Positions 1 to 10,203 of a stretch of 64,000 bases of DNA are shown one piece after another; within the stretch, counting starts at the first letter, position 1; every line of letters starts with the position of its first letter. Source of the DNA: Chytriomyces cf. hyalinus JEL632 (Eukaryota > Chytridiomycota > Chytridiomycetes > Chytridiales > Chytriomycetaceae); NCBI GenBank assembly GCA_025435555.1, contig JAIWWG010000040.1:124001-188000 (forward strand). The letters run 5' to 3'. Both the position numbers and the translations under genes were made by a program. The notes under the pieces were generated by a model, which was given only the letters and a program-made list of their open reading frames with translations, had not been told where the DNA came from and did not search any database.

Positions 1-1248
1 GCCAAAATCTGGATGTTCATCGTCGCTCATGACTTCGTCGAAATCAATGTCTTCGTTCAAGCCGTCTGCGGCGCCAGTGCTTGAATAATAGTTTGTCTTT
101 CGAGCTGATGATGTGAGAACGCTTGAATGAAGGGTTGGATTCATTCGCTTGAGCGTGCGTGCGAGTTCTGCGCGGTCTTCTTTTGAAAGATTCATTGCGT
201 CTTCGCCATCGATTTCTCGCGCAATTTCTTCATCCTGTTTGTTGAGCGAGTGGTTATTTTGCAATTCTTTTCTGCAAGAAATGGAGTACTCACGCTCTTT
301 TTGACCGCTAGTAGTGGCGCATTTCCCCACCGCGCCTGTCGCTTCAGTTTTAATTTTTCCTCCGCCTCTTCGGCAGTCAGAGTATGGAATTTCGGGTTCA
401 GTTTAAACTTGTGGATTTTTGTGACAGGCATGACAGCAAAAGCGTTATATTCATTCTGAAAAAGGAAAACATTAAGCTTTTTTTTTTCTGATGCTCCCAG
501 CAGTGTATTTCCTCGCGTTTGATCTTGGATTCTGAAAGTAAAAAAATCATTGATTTTTACAAACCGGCAGCTGAACGAATAAAACGCGATCTGCGGCTGC
601 TTGATTCACTTCGACGGATCCAGTGAGTACTGCTGAAGCGCTGTCTCGAATAATCCAGGGGTATCGATCTGGATCCTTCTTTTTCGCACGGGAAGTTGGA
701 TCCTCACCGTCTTCAGCAGTGCCAAAGTACATTTGCTTAATCTTTTTCTGAAACTTTGGAGTATATGGTTTATTCGGGCTGTGTGTGTTTTGTATCAGTG
801 CATGAACAAAGACAAAAAAAAAAAAAAAGACATTGATGCTCACTTGTTCCTGTTGGCATACATGTTGTGGAGTGCAGTCCTGCTTCCCGGTGCAATCTTG
901 TCCACATCAATTGGAGTCTTAGCCGAGGAAGCAGCGAGCGAGGCCATGTTCGCCTTGACTTCCGCCGAGAGGGACACAGGCGCGTCCGGGTCCTGTTTCG
1001 CAAGGCTGGTTCCCAAAGTGTCTTCGAGGTGCAATAATTCGGGAATTCTCCGATGCCTGCGAGCAACCAAGAGATGCTCAAGTCAGGAGGTGGCTGTGGG
1101 AGGTAAGTGTGGGTGAGTGTTCTCACATAGTAATCGGTTTGGCCATCTGCGCCACGCTTGTTCCAGATATCCGCGCCACATGTGCTACAACATCGCCGCC
1201 TCCTCGAGTCACCAGGCGGTATTCGGTGTAGCTGCCCCCATTCTGCAT
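1..1248 (-). CDS. TFG1: TFIIF alpha subunit (RAP74/TFG1-like), 3' end cut by the window
   Basis: General transcription factor IIF large subunit, which binds RNA polymerase II in the pre-initiation complex. Reading leftward, exon 1 starts at the ATG at 1248 and ends at a GTGAGA donor at 1126. Later exons carry a block reading DPDRYPWIIRD, then KFHTLTAEEAEEK, which resembles the conserved RAP74 N-terminal core (family text: PW-L/I-R-D and RTLTAEEAEEE). The left end is acidic (DFDEVMSDDEHPDFG), matching the acidic middle of RAP74/Tfg1; the C-terminal winged helix lies outside the window. At least three introns interrupt the gene, one rich in A/T runs near 820. The upstream space to the next ORF is about 220 bp and may act as a divergent promoter. 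The identification rests on pattern memory; the first exon is the least certain part. Confidence 0.7.
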
Positions 1249-1466
1249 TTTATCCACCCCGATTTTATGGATAGTTTTTTTGTTTAAATAAATACTGAAA
1301 AAAGGTTCATGAGCAAAGGGTTAAAAGAAATTTGCACTTGACTTCTGCAAGTGGAGATTTAATCCAAGCCACTCCCACATTGAGCAAACAAACTAAGACG
1401 CACACGCAAAAGGAAATTACAAATCAGTCTGATTTAAATTTAAATTTATCCATCTGAAAATGCCCA

Positions 1467-2303
1467 ATGAACCCCGCATCTGTCCAGCCCATGCTGGCTG
1501 CCACCACCTTCTGGGAATCGAACCCGTCCTGCTACTTCCCAACTACACCATACAGCTCAGACTCACTCGCAACTGCAGTCAGATGCAAGATCAGCGCGCT
1601 GCTCGGCCTGGACAAACAGACTCTGCTGACCCCAGGAGGATCCAATCACACCACGACGGTGCTCGAAGGGACACTCAACATGTTGATTCAACGCAATGCG
1701 CAAGTGTCTACGCTCGTTGTGGCGTCCAGTGCAGACACCGACATGTACATCTCCTTCCCTGATATGATTTACCCTCGCGGCGTGTATGCACTGTGGCAGG
1801 ACAATCTTATTTTGAACGGCACTGGCACCATTATCAGACCCGAGAATGGACCCGTTCGAAACGACGCGTACACATACCCGACACAGGGCAAGTCGTATTA
1901 CACAGCTGATGGCGGCTGCTTGGGGGAAACAAGCTGCGGGGGTGAAGAGTACTTTGATGGCAAGTACAACCCTTCGACTGGGCAAACTGACGCTGAGTGG
2001 AAATTTGCCTGGGGCTGTGCTCGTTCAATCCAAGGCGGCAACTTTGTGTTGGAGAAACGTCTCACGTATCATCCAAACACGGTCTTCTCCAGCATGGACA
2101 TCAGCTACTTGGCCAACATGTCTTGGGCGGTTCCATTTGGTATCCCGCTTGACGAGGGAGCTCATCCGCACTGTCAGGAGGTGGCCGAGGGTTTCCGCTT
2201 TCAGCACAAGGTGCGCTTTGAATACTTGGGAGTCTATGCCGAAAGTCATCGCTCAGGCCAGTGCAAGTGCGAAACTTTTTGCGACCAATGCGTTGCGTAT
2301 TAA
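1467..2303 (+). CDS. Orphan ORF, 278 aa, Cys-rich C-terminus
   Basis: I do not recognise this protein. The reading frame is open over 278 codons with an in-frame stop just upstream of the ATG, so no 5' extension without splicing is possible. It lacks a signal peptide or membrane segment, but has several N-x-S/T sites and a cysteine-rich end (QCKCETFCDQC) that would suit an extracellular fold. A Gly/Cys-rich stretch lies near residues 145-160. It could be the 3' exon of a secreted protein whose first exon has been lost. The first roughly 35 codons overlap a tRNA-like sequence on the other strand, so the true start may be later. Confidence that it is expressed is moderate, because the ORF is long for a random frame. 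Confidence 0.45.
   Translation: MNPASVQPMLAATTFWESNPSCYFPTTPYSSDSLATAVRCKISALLGLDKQTLLTPGGSNHTTTVLEGTLNMLIQRNAQVSTLVVASSADTDMYISFPDMIYPRGVYALWQDNLILNGTGTIIRPENGPVRNDAYTYPTQGKSYYTADGGCLGETSCGGEEYFDGKYNPSTGQTDAEWKFAWGCARSIQGGNFVLEKRLTYHPNTVFSSMDISYLANMSWAVPFGIPLDEGAHPHCQEVAEGFRFQHKVRFEYLGVYAESHRSGQCKCETFCDQCVAY
1497..1566 (-). repeat. tRNA-like relic (A-box and B-box) inside the orphan ORF
   Basis: On the minus strand 1550-1539 reads TGGTGTAGTTGG, a good pol III A-box, and 1524-1514 reads GGTTCGATTCC, a perfect B-box. The two boxes are only about 14 bases apart, too close to leave room for an anticodon arm, so this is not a working tRNA. It looks like the head of a tRNA-derived element or a chance match within coding sequence. 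Confidence 0.35.
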
Positions 2304-2465
2304 GTTTGACGGCGAAGAGAACCATGAAGTTAATATCAATTTTACGTGACTTGCAGACCCAAATCTGAACCAATGAAATTTAACCAACCATCAACACTCA
2401 ATTGATGCATTCAGCCCACACCAAACTGATCCAACTTTGCAGTAAACTCATCATCCATTCCAATA

Positions 2466-3895
2466 AACGCGAAACACCACTCCAGGATTCCCAGAATGGT
2501 GCGCGTGCATGGAAAATTGCGACACCCTTATTGGGCCCTTTGGGCACCGTGTGGATTCATTTGAAGAGTTTCAGGAGCTGGCTGCAAGGTGCGCAAGGAG
2601 TTGGATTGTCACAGCACTGCGGCAGAAGGGGCTCGAGTTTTTTTGCCACGTATCGGAGACTGTCTGTGGAGGAGGACGTAATTTATTTCTTTTCCAAATA
2701 CATATGCGCAAATGATACACCGAATGAGAAATGAGAAGCCATGAAGCACTGCAAAGGGCCTCCTAATGATGGTGGTGGTATTGTGTGTGTGTTCTCCGCA
2801 TTTTCGGTTCAAAAATTTACTTAAAATAAGCATAAATATTAATTGGAATATATTTACCCCACACTTTAAAATTTAACAGCCAAGCAAGTCACGTGACTCT
2901 TCGGTCCAAATGTTTGCACGTCTCGCATGCAGCGCAGGAGCGTGTCACGCGTGGCTCTCGACAGCCAGCGTGAGAGGGACCCATCTCCAACCTCGCGTTT
3001 AAATCTCAGCGCCGTATCGCGACAGCAGCAGCCACAAATACATGCGCAGTCATCTCGCGTATCCTGATTGGTCCGTTAAGGTGGCGCCTGACAAACCCAA
3101 ATAAAAAACGCATAAAAGGAAGCCATCCGCTTGCACATTCTATTCTATCCACAAAAACTCAACCCCAAAAACTCATACTCCCAAAATGGCGGCTGCTTCA
3201 CTGCGGCTACCAAATATATTTTATCGGCTCCATCATCTCGGATGAGCAGTCTTCCCTCCCCTGCTGCTTGATTCTTGAATCATGCCGCGATCCCCGGTTT
3301 TCCCCACTTTCTTGCCCTCTGCAATCCCGTCCGTGGAGTGGCAAGCGTGTCTGATGCAGCACGTCCTTAAAAAAGTGGAACCAAATGATGAAACATTCCC
3401 CGCTCTTGTTTGCCCGTTCAGGGACCACTCCATCGTGCATAGCCCTCTACCTCAAAGACATGCGACGCGTTAAACGCAACAAACAACAACATATCCTCGG
3501 TCGGGTCACTTGCAACGGAAAAGAACTGCACAAGCACCACACCTACGCAAGCAGCGTGACCGGGCCAACAACAAGTCCAAAAAACCAAACTGAACGGGAC
3601 CCGCGCGGCACGCATCAAGCATCGACGGTCTCGTGTTTTGCAACGACATCAACAACGGCGCCGTCCAAAGGAATGATGGGATGATACGAATGGGTGGAGT
3701 CTGTACGGGAAGTTTCTGAGTGGTGGGAGTTGGTTTGGCCGTGTTCTTTGGCCTTGCATCGTCTTTAATTCCTTGGAGCTTTGTGTCTGCTCAATTGGAA
3801 TAAAACAATATTCGCGTCCAAAGATCACTTGTACTTTACCACTTGTTTATTGAAAGAATTCATCGCAATTAAATTCAGATCTGCTGCTTCGTTGA
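2466..3895 (+). repeat. Dispersed repeat, copy A (promoter-like plus short ORF)
   Basis: This block recurs at 27500-28920 (copy B) and, from about 2800 on, at 45860-46828 (copy C). It opens with a degenerate coding-like stretch (2497-2690, containing EFQELA). An AT-rich spacer follows, then a CCAAT-type motif (attggt near 3067), a TATA-like cataaaagg near 3111, short broken ORFs and an AATAAA-type end near 3800. From about 3390 to 3895 copies A and B appear identical, including a 99-codon ORF at 3385-3684; copy C breaks that ORF. No terminal repeats, target duplications or transposase are visible. It reads as a duplicated gene-like unit rather than a standard transposon. Confidence 0.8.
3385..3684 (+). 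CDS. Short ORF in repeat copy A, 99 aa, doubtful
   Basis: The frame encodes a basic 99-residue peptide with no recognisable domain. The same 99 residues are encoded without change at 28411-28710, but the third copy (from about 46470) is truncated by frame changes. Identity between A and B extends into flanking non-coding DNA, so it reflects recent duplication rather than selection on protein. I list it only because the unit has a promoter-like 5' side and a poly(A)-like signal. Confidence 0.15.
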   Translation: MMKHSPLLFARSGTTPSCIALYLKDMRRVKRNKQQHILGRVTCNGKELHKHHTYASSVTGPTTSPKNQTERDPRGTHQASTVSCFATTSTTAPSKGMMG

Positions 3896-4396
3896 TCTCT
3901 CTCAATCCCAACTTTGTCACCGCCATCTTTCTCTCATCCACCAGGGGCCCCACCTTGTTCCCTGCCTTCACTCCACTCGCAGCGTCGCCTCTCAAGATCC
4001 CATGTGAAAGCCAAGCACTTTCACTTTTACCAGTTCCAGAACAGAGCCCTTTCTTTTTACCAATTCCAGAATGAAAATTTTCAATTTTTTCATGGGCTCA
4101 AAATGCCAGAATGGGTATATAAACAGCGACGCGCCCACTGAAAGTGGTTTCATAAACTCACAAGAAAGAGAATGTCCCCACCCAAACCTGAACGCCTGGA
4201 CAAAAGGACCTTGCGTCGCAGGCATCTCTCACACCCTCGCCGTCTCCTCTGTCCGCCACTACCCTCGCAAGGCCATGACGACTCAAGCCAACGTTGCACG
4301 CGTCTCATTCGTGAGAGCAGATCGGAGCCTTCTTCATCCCTCTTCCCACCTCACCTTCCCAATCTACCCATTCTTTATGAGCAGGACTTGTCTGCA
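3896..4396 (+). repeat. Second repeat block, copy A, with TATA box and 89-codon ORF
   Basis: The block matches 30025-30524 with few differences. A clear TATATAAA at 4116-4123 lies about 50 bp before an ATG at 4172. The ORF from there (89 codons, ending at 4441) starts MSPPKPERLDKRTLRRRHL and is very basic; it runs on into the tRNA-derived element. In the second copy the same ORF stops earlier, after 70 codons. This looks like the promoter and truncated 5' end of a duplicated gene. In copy A the block is joined directly to the first repeat; in copy B about 1.1 kb lies between them. Confidence 0.7.
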
Positions 4397-4708
4397 CGCC
4401 TGGCCAAGTGGTCTTGCGTAGCGACTCTCTCCGGGCAATGATGATAACATCTGTTGTGACTACATTTGTATGACGAAAAACTGCTCGTCAGTTTGAGCCT
4501 CCCCCTCCCCATACCCATCCCATCCTTCCCGGCTTCATCCTTTGCAGGACTCGAACCTGGGTTTCTTAGGAGGCTTTCCTTCTCATCCCCTCTGTACTAC
4601 ACAACCCATGCTGGCTTGACCAATGTTTGTAACTGTAATCTCCATCATGTGACTGTCACGCTGCACTCAATTTAGAATTCAAACACAGAACCGACGGGTT
4701 TTTCAATT
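4397..4708 (+). repeat. tRNA-derived SINE-like element, copy 1
   Basis: It begins with an A-box (TGGCCAAGTGG, 4401-4411). A shared core follows (CCGGGCAATGATGAT at about 4430), then a pyrimidine-rich stretch. A B-box in the opposite orientation (GGACTCGAACC, 4547-4557) is followed by a weak reverse A-box near 4600. Homology continues through a shared tail to about 4708. Related copies lie at 30525-30772 (+) and 19390-19740 (-), with a partial one at 19741-19858 (-). The two tRNA-like ends in opposite orientation are unusual for a SINE. Confidence 0.6.
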
Positions 4709-4785
4709 TTATGGAGTCAACAACATCGTAAAATAAAGGTATTTATTATTCACACAACTGCATTTGAGTTTTGATTTGAACTACA

Positions 4786-6981
4786 TCAAACGTAATACTG
4801 TTCCATCTCATTGACCAGTCTCTCTCGCTGAAGAATCAGCGCTTTCACGAACGGATGATCCCCGCGTGTCGTTGCAGAGAATCGTAAAATTGATGCGTCA
4901 AGTTCTTCCAATTCCCTTTTGCCCGAATGAACCGCGGCCTCCTCTTCCACATTGAAATGATCTTCCAGCTTAGGCAGGCGAGTGCTTCTCCTTCTAATTT
5001 TTTGCATGCCGGATATTTCGAGTTCTGTTGCTGACGACGGTGATTTTGCGTCTGCAAGGGCAGGTTGCAGGGCAAGATCCTCGTGCTCCAAATTTTCATC
5101 TAATAATTCAGAGTCGACCCATGACTCTCCAATCGCCAGCGTGCCCGAAGTCCAAGCGACAGTTTTTCGAGATGTTGTGCTCTGCCGATTGGATGTTCCC
5201 TCGTGACGATGCAGATCTGGTTCTGGTGTTTGCGTCCGCCTTCGTGCGCTTGGATCAGTTGAGATGATGTAGTTTTGAAATAAAGGAGTCTCAAACGCGT
5301 TTCCTGATTCCACATTTTTATAGATTTCTTGATTGCTTAAACGCCGCGGACTCTGATTTTCAATGCGCGTTGCGGAGTTGGAGCCGGCTGTCGGGATGGA
5401 TTCAGTGTTGAGCTCGCTTGCAGATGACGATCCGACACCGATAAATCTCTTCAGCGATCCAAGCACGAGCCGTTTGAAACCAGGTCTTTTCCCCTCTGTG
5501 TTGAATGAAGTGCGTTCGTGAAATGTTGGCTCGGCAAATCCAAACGAATCGGGCATCGTGCTGTCGCCGCTTAAACCACTCAGCCACCACCATGAGTACG
5601 GCGTGCTTGTCATGCATTCAACACCAAACCGATCCAGCGTATTTGATGCATTTGTTGGTGTGTTTTTGAAGCGGCTTGGTTGACTGCCGGAGGCACCGTT
5701 GAACGTGCTCGACCGGAAGCGGGGAGACGGGTTCGAGCGACTGATGGGAAGAAATTGATTCGTGTATGAATTTCGGCTGTCGGAGCTATTGCTTGAGTCC
5801 GCGTGAAGCAGTGGGCGAGGAAAGTCGGCGATGGAGTCGGCGGTTTCGAGTGGAGCAATGGTTTCAAGGCTTTCGAGGATTGCGTCTATGTTGACTCCGA
5901 TTTTAGTGGCTTTGGAATTGGAAGAATGTCGTGCCAAATTGGTGGCTGAGTTAGTTTCCGCTGGTGATGCAGAGTTTCGAGCTGTTGCAAGCGAGTCCCG
6001 GGAAAGGTAAAGTGCCCGTGACTGGATTGAAACCTTGGCTGACTTTCGAGAAACGCGAGTTGATTCATTTTCGAGAAAGGATTCTGCGGGATTGTCGGCG
6101 ATTGGGTCCAGGGTGTCCAAACTGCTGCAACTTCCTGCGGTGCCGAGAGTTGCCTGTGACTGATACAAGTCGTCTAAACGTCTATCCAGGCTTGAACGAT
6201 GCGGGTGATTTTTAATCTGATACGCGCTTTGGCTGCTGGCCAGTTTGGAATCAGGATATGTTTTCAGAGGAGATATGGGAATGACGATGGGGGTGATGTC
6301 CGAGTCGCTGTCTGACGAAATCGATTTCGACCTGGCCTTGAGACTTCGGTCAGTTTCCCCAGTTTGATTATCAGACACTTCTTCTTTGATGGCTGGTGTA
6401 GCTGGCGTCTGAAGAGTGACCGTAGCCTTTGAACCGCCAATAACACCTTTGACAGATTTTACGGATATCTTCTTCTTAATGCCATTTAAGAACGATGGCG
6501 CCGAAACAGACGCCGTTGACGCCAGATTCTCCTGCGAAGAAAAGGGGTCGATGGCACGATTTCGAAACAAACGAAGTGAGAAGCGACTCGTGTTGCTCGC
6601 AGTGCTTCTCGCGTCCGATTCTTCGTTCCTGCCCGAAAAGTAGCTTGATTCGGCACCCGTGCCCGACCCTGATTGGTTCGATGATTGTCGCGGTTTGCGG
6701 ATGCGGCTCATGCTCGAGGAGGATGTCGGGAGGATGTAGTCTGACCCTGAAACATCCACCGTCATTACTCCAGGGTCCGGAGTCAGTTTCGGGTTTCTTT
6801 TGAATGCGCGTTTCAAGGTGCTCGAGAAGGACGTGGCCATCGTTTTGGCTTTTGGGGTTGCTGGGTTCGTTTCCGGTGTGGAAGATGGAGATTCCAGCAG
6901 ACCTTGATGTCGAGTGGCTGTCGTGGGTGAAGACGCGTCGCGTGTCTGTTGGAGTGGCTCAGTCAGTGACATGTTTTTCAT
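4786..6981 (-). CDS. Large disordered Ser-rich protein, 731 aa, orphan
   Basis: A single uninterrupted frame of 731 codons. The protein is Ser/Thr/Asn/Pro-rich and low in hydrophobic residues, so largely disordered. Basic patches sit near the N-terminus (STLKRAFKRNPK, near residue 55) and near residues 160-180 (KKKISVKSVKG). The last 110 residues are the most structured-looking, with a predicted helix rich in E, L and R (from about ELEELDASILRF to the end). Many SP/TP sites suggest phosphorylation. No catalytic domain is recognised. It could be a cytoskeletal or signalling scaffold, but the sequence does not decide. Its 5' end lies only 40 bp from the SEH1 start, so the two genes share a divergent promoter. 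Confidence 0.7.
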   Translation of the reverse strand: MKNMSLTEPLQQTRDASSPTTATRHQGLLESPSSTPETNPATPKAKTMATSFSSTLKRAFKRNPKLTPDPGVMTVDVSGSDYILPTSSSSMSRIRKPRQSSNQSGSGTGAESSYFSGRNEESDARSTASNTSRFSLRLFRNRAIDPFSSQENLASTASVSAPSFLNGIKKKISVKSVKGVIGGSKATVTLQTPATPAIKEEVSDNQTGETDRSLKARSKSISSDSDSDITPIVIPISPLKTYPDSKLASSQSAYQIKNHPHRSSLDRRLDDLYQSQATLGTAGSCSSLDTLDPIADNPAESFLENESTRVSRKSAKVSIQSRALYLSRDSLATARNSASPAETNSATNLARHSSNSKATKIGVNIDAILESLETIAPLETADSIADFPRPLLHADSSNSSDSRNSYTNQFLPISRSNPSPRFRSSTFNGASGSQPSRFKNTPTNASNTLDRFGVECMTSTPYSWWWLSGLSGDSTMPDSFGFAEPTFHERTSFNTEGKRPGFKRLVLGSLKRFIGVGSSSASELNTESIPTAGSNSATRIENQSPRRLSNQEIYKNVESGNAFETPLFQNYIISTDPSARRRTQTPEPDLHRHEGTSNRQSTTSRKTVAWTSGTLAIGESWVDSELLDENLEHEDLALQPALADAKSPSSATELEISGMQKIRRRSTRLPKLEDHFNVEEEAAVHSGKRELEELDASILRFSATTRGDHPFVKALILQRERLVNEMEQYYV

Positions 6982-7021
6982 TGTTTTACTGATTAGTAAT
7001 TATTTAAAATAAATAGTTAAA

Positions 7022-8583
7022 ATGCTGGCGCAGAGCAAAGTGAACACACCGCAAGATGCGAGCTTTGCCGCCTTCAAAGCAGACCACGACGACGTTGTGC
7101 ATGACGTGGAGTACGACTACTATGGGAAGCGCATTGCCGTGAGTCGTGGCCTTTTTTATGAATCGGACCCGCTTTCAAAGCCAACTCTCCCAGACGTGTT
7201 CCTCTGACCAGCGCATCAAAGTCTGGCGTCTGAAAGAGTCGAGTGCTGTCGATGCGGAGATGACTCCCGAATGGACCACCGTCGACTCATGGAAGGTTCT
7301 GACCTTGCTTGAATTCGCAGGACCTGCTTCAAACTAAATATTGCCCGACTTGGCAAATGGTCCCCGCTTTAAACCCACCGACAGGCACATGACGGAAGCA
7401 TTGCAAAAGTCGCGTGGGCGCATCCCGAGTTTGGAAACGTGATTGCATCATGCTCGTTGGACCGCACAGTCAAGATTTGGGAAGAGCACGAAAATGGTAT
7501 CGGATGTTCATTGGGCTCGAAGTGTATTAGCGTGGATAACTCATGCAGCTGTGTTTTAGAACCGTTGAACAGTGGGAGACGTTGGAAGTTGAAGGCTACG
7601 ATCGCTGACTGCAAAGCAATGGTGCAAGGGATTGAGTTTGCACCGCATCATTTGGGCTTGAAATTGGTGACTTTGTGTGCGATCGCTTCCATATTCTGCC
7701 CATAAAAGCTCATTCGGCTATCTCAGGCGACATGTTCGGCGGATGGATGGGTTCGGATTTATGAAGCTGCTGACATCATGAACATTGCAAATTGGACTCT
7801 CTCGGTTTGATCCGATTCGAACTGATTGTGCATTCATGCGCTGAATCCGTGAATTGTTCTCATTTATTGAAGGGGGAATTTGAAGCTGCTCCTGGAAGCA
7901 AAGAGACGGACCAACTTTGCATCTCATGGTGTCCATCAAGGCTTCAACCTCAACAACTTGTCATAGGTTGCGGAGATCAAAACGTGGCGCGGGTGACTCA
8001 GAGAGGAACTGACGTTAGGCGACTTTTCTGCTGACCCGGAATCTTTCAGATTTATCGTCTAAACGCCAACAATCAATGGACCGCGTTCGAACATCTACCC
8101 AAACATCTGGGCCAAGTTACGGATGTTGCATGGGCTCCAAATATGGGACGTAGCTATCAGCTGATTGCGACTGGCTGCAAAGACAATCATGTTCGTTTCT
8201 ATAAATTGACATGGGAGGACGCGTCCAAAACCGATGAAGCAGTGAGATTGGCGCAAACAGCTGCTGGAATCGCAAAAGGAAAATGGAGGGTTGAATTGGC
8301 CAGCTCTTTCAATGACCATCAATCTGAGGTATATTGTTTTATTTTCAAGTTGTATCATTTTGCATTAGTGTGTTTAGAAAATGCGACAGGTGTGGCGAGT
8401 GGACTGGAATATAATTGGTACTGTTCTTTCCTCATGTGGGCTGGATGGAACCGTTCGTCTTTGGAAATGTGAGTGTTTTTGTGGGCTTCTCTTCACCATC
8501 TTCTGAAACATCATCCCATTTGTTTCCCCTCAGCAACATACCTTGGGGACTGGTCGTGCTGTAATGTTATAAACAGTGAATGA
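7022..8583 (+). CDS. SEH1: Nucleoporin Seh1 (WD40 protein of Y complex and SEACAT/GATOR2)
   Basis: WD40 beta-propeller protein of the nuclear pore outer ring and of the TORC1-regulating SEA/GATOR2 complex. Exon 1 encodes [20 protein letters not shown]; following exons give [10 protein letters not shown], the blade [16 protein letters not shown], then [12 protein letters not shown], and [20 protein letters not shown], all characteristic of Seh1/Sec13, with Seh1-type text ([14 protein letters not shown]). The last exon pair reads [15 protein letters not shown] and ends at TGA 8581-8583. At least six short introns are needed; several retain open frames. Full length is about 350 residues, normal for Seh1. 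Its start lies 40 bp from the divergent 731-residue orphan, and it converges with the sirtuin gene, whose stop is 33 bp away. Confidence 0.9.
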
Positions 8584-8615
8584 AGCTGTGGTCGGAATAA
8601 AGATTTCAGATATTT

Positions 8616-10160
8616 TTATGATGCTCCAGCTTGGATCATTTCCTCAAACTCGTCCTCAAGCCCCAAAAGTGCGGCCAGCGCTCGACATCCATCATCGCAA
8701 CTACCAAGAAACACTGCATCTTTCCCGTTATCCGGATTAAAGTTCCCGACAACCTCATTGTTGATCAACAGTCGTGGAACATCCTTGCTCAAGAGCAATG
8801 GAAGCATCGCGAATGGTGACACTTTAAGTGACGAGCCCATGACAATCACTGCATCAGCTTTCGCAAAATCCGTTTTGAGACATGTGAAAAAACGGGCCGG
8901 AAGTTGCTCGCCGAAAAATGTTATGTCCGGCTTGACAAGACCGGCGGGACAGTGTGGGTTTTCGCAAGTGGGTATTTTGCCTGCAAATACTTGCTCCTTC
9001 ACCCATTCTTGCGTGTAAGTTGCTCCGCAGGGTGGGGTAAACGGTTCCTCTGCTTCCTCCTCTGAACTGGAATGGTTTGGATTGCTTTCATTTTCGCTGC
9101 TTTGATATTGATTCGGTTTCGGTTTCAATCGGCCGCCGACACACTTTGCTGATGCAAACGATCCATGCGCCTCGACCAAAAACTCTTCTCGAATCCCCGC
9201 CACACGTTCAAGGGTATCAATATTCTGAGTGAAATTTCGCAGCAGTATCCCTTTCTCTGCCAGCAACTTGATAAAGAAGTGCCCCGGGGTGGGTTTAAAG
9301 TTGCCTGGGTATAATTCGCGCGCCAAAAGGAAAAACGGGTTCGGATTTCGCCTGAAAAAGTCTATATCGAAAATGGATTGCGGAGACGGTAGATTGTATT
9401 TGCCGAGGTTGTCATAGAGCCCTGTTCCGGGGGTTCTAAAGTCGGGGATGCCTGCTGATGTTGAGATGCTGTTTTCCAATTGTCAGAAGACCATTGGAAC
9501 ATGATCAAAACGAATGTGCAGTTACCCTGCACCCGTCAAGACTAAGACCGATGAACATTTGTGCTTCCTCAGATGGTGTGCGAATGATTCGATGGAAGCG
9601 TGTTTCAAAATGCGCTGCTCGGCAATAACGGGCGCGCCACCGGAAGACACCGGGAGACAACCGGGAACAACCGGAAGTTTTTCTCTGAACAATGCGCGAC
9701 GCAAGAGACGGAGCGTTGCAGCGAGGGCGGGCATGCGTTTTGTGACTGCGACGAATGCGGCGCACGTGTCGCAAAAGACGCGCAGGTCGCGCAGAGACAC
9801 GCCCAGTACATGCGCTGCATCAGGACAGCTCACCTGCGTGCATTGCAGGCACAACCACTGCTCGGAAAGAACAAGTCGGAAACGGCGCCTTTTCTTGGCT
9901 TGATTTTTTTTGATTTGCCCATGAAGATTGTGGTTGAGAGTAGTTTGATCAAACAGTTACATCAAGTGTGTTGAAGAGTTGGGTTGTCCGGTTCGGTGGT
10001 TCGGCGGTGGAGTTGTTAAGTTGTTAAGGGTCAAGATCCAGAACACTGTCTCACCAGCAGTAAATAGCCTGACCGCCGTTTCGATGCGCTGCAGATGCGA
10101 TGCGAATGCTTCCTCGGTTGCGTGCAGGCATTCGTGCGTCCACCTGGGCATGCTGTCCAT
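8616..10160 (-). CDS. Sirtuin with N-terminal UBP-type zinc finger (Sir2 class I-like)
   Basis: NAD-dependent protein deacylase. The Sir2 core is complete: LTGAG joined by a splice (GTAACT donor near 9526, CAG acceptor near 9480) to ISTSAGIPDFR; then FTQNIDTLERVAG; VEAHGSF with the catalytic His; zinc cysteines in KCVGG, PCGATY and TCENPHC; LVKPDITFFGE; GSSLKVSPFA. An acidic/Ser insertion sits between the first two zinc cysteines. Upstream of the core, in frame, is a zinc-finger-like segment: an N-terminal CLH, then WLCLQCTQVSC and LRVFCDTC, matching the ZnF-UBP pattern (ubiquitin C-terminus binding, as in HDAC6 and USPs). The first intron runs 10054-9899 with consistent phase. The fusion implies targeting to ubiquitin-linked substrates, which is inference. 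Confidence 0.85.
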
Positions 10161-10203
10161 TTCGATGACAATTCTTTTTTAACTTTATTTACTTTTTGCG
10201 TAT

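Noticed and set aside
2402-2734. 110-codon ORF as a gene
   Set aside because: It overlaps the degenerate 5' part of the repeat; copy B at 27530 has frame breaks in the same stretch.
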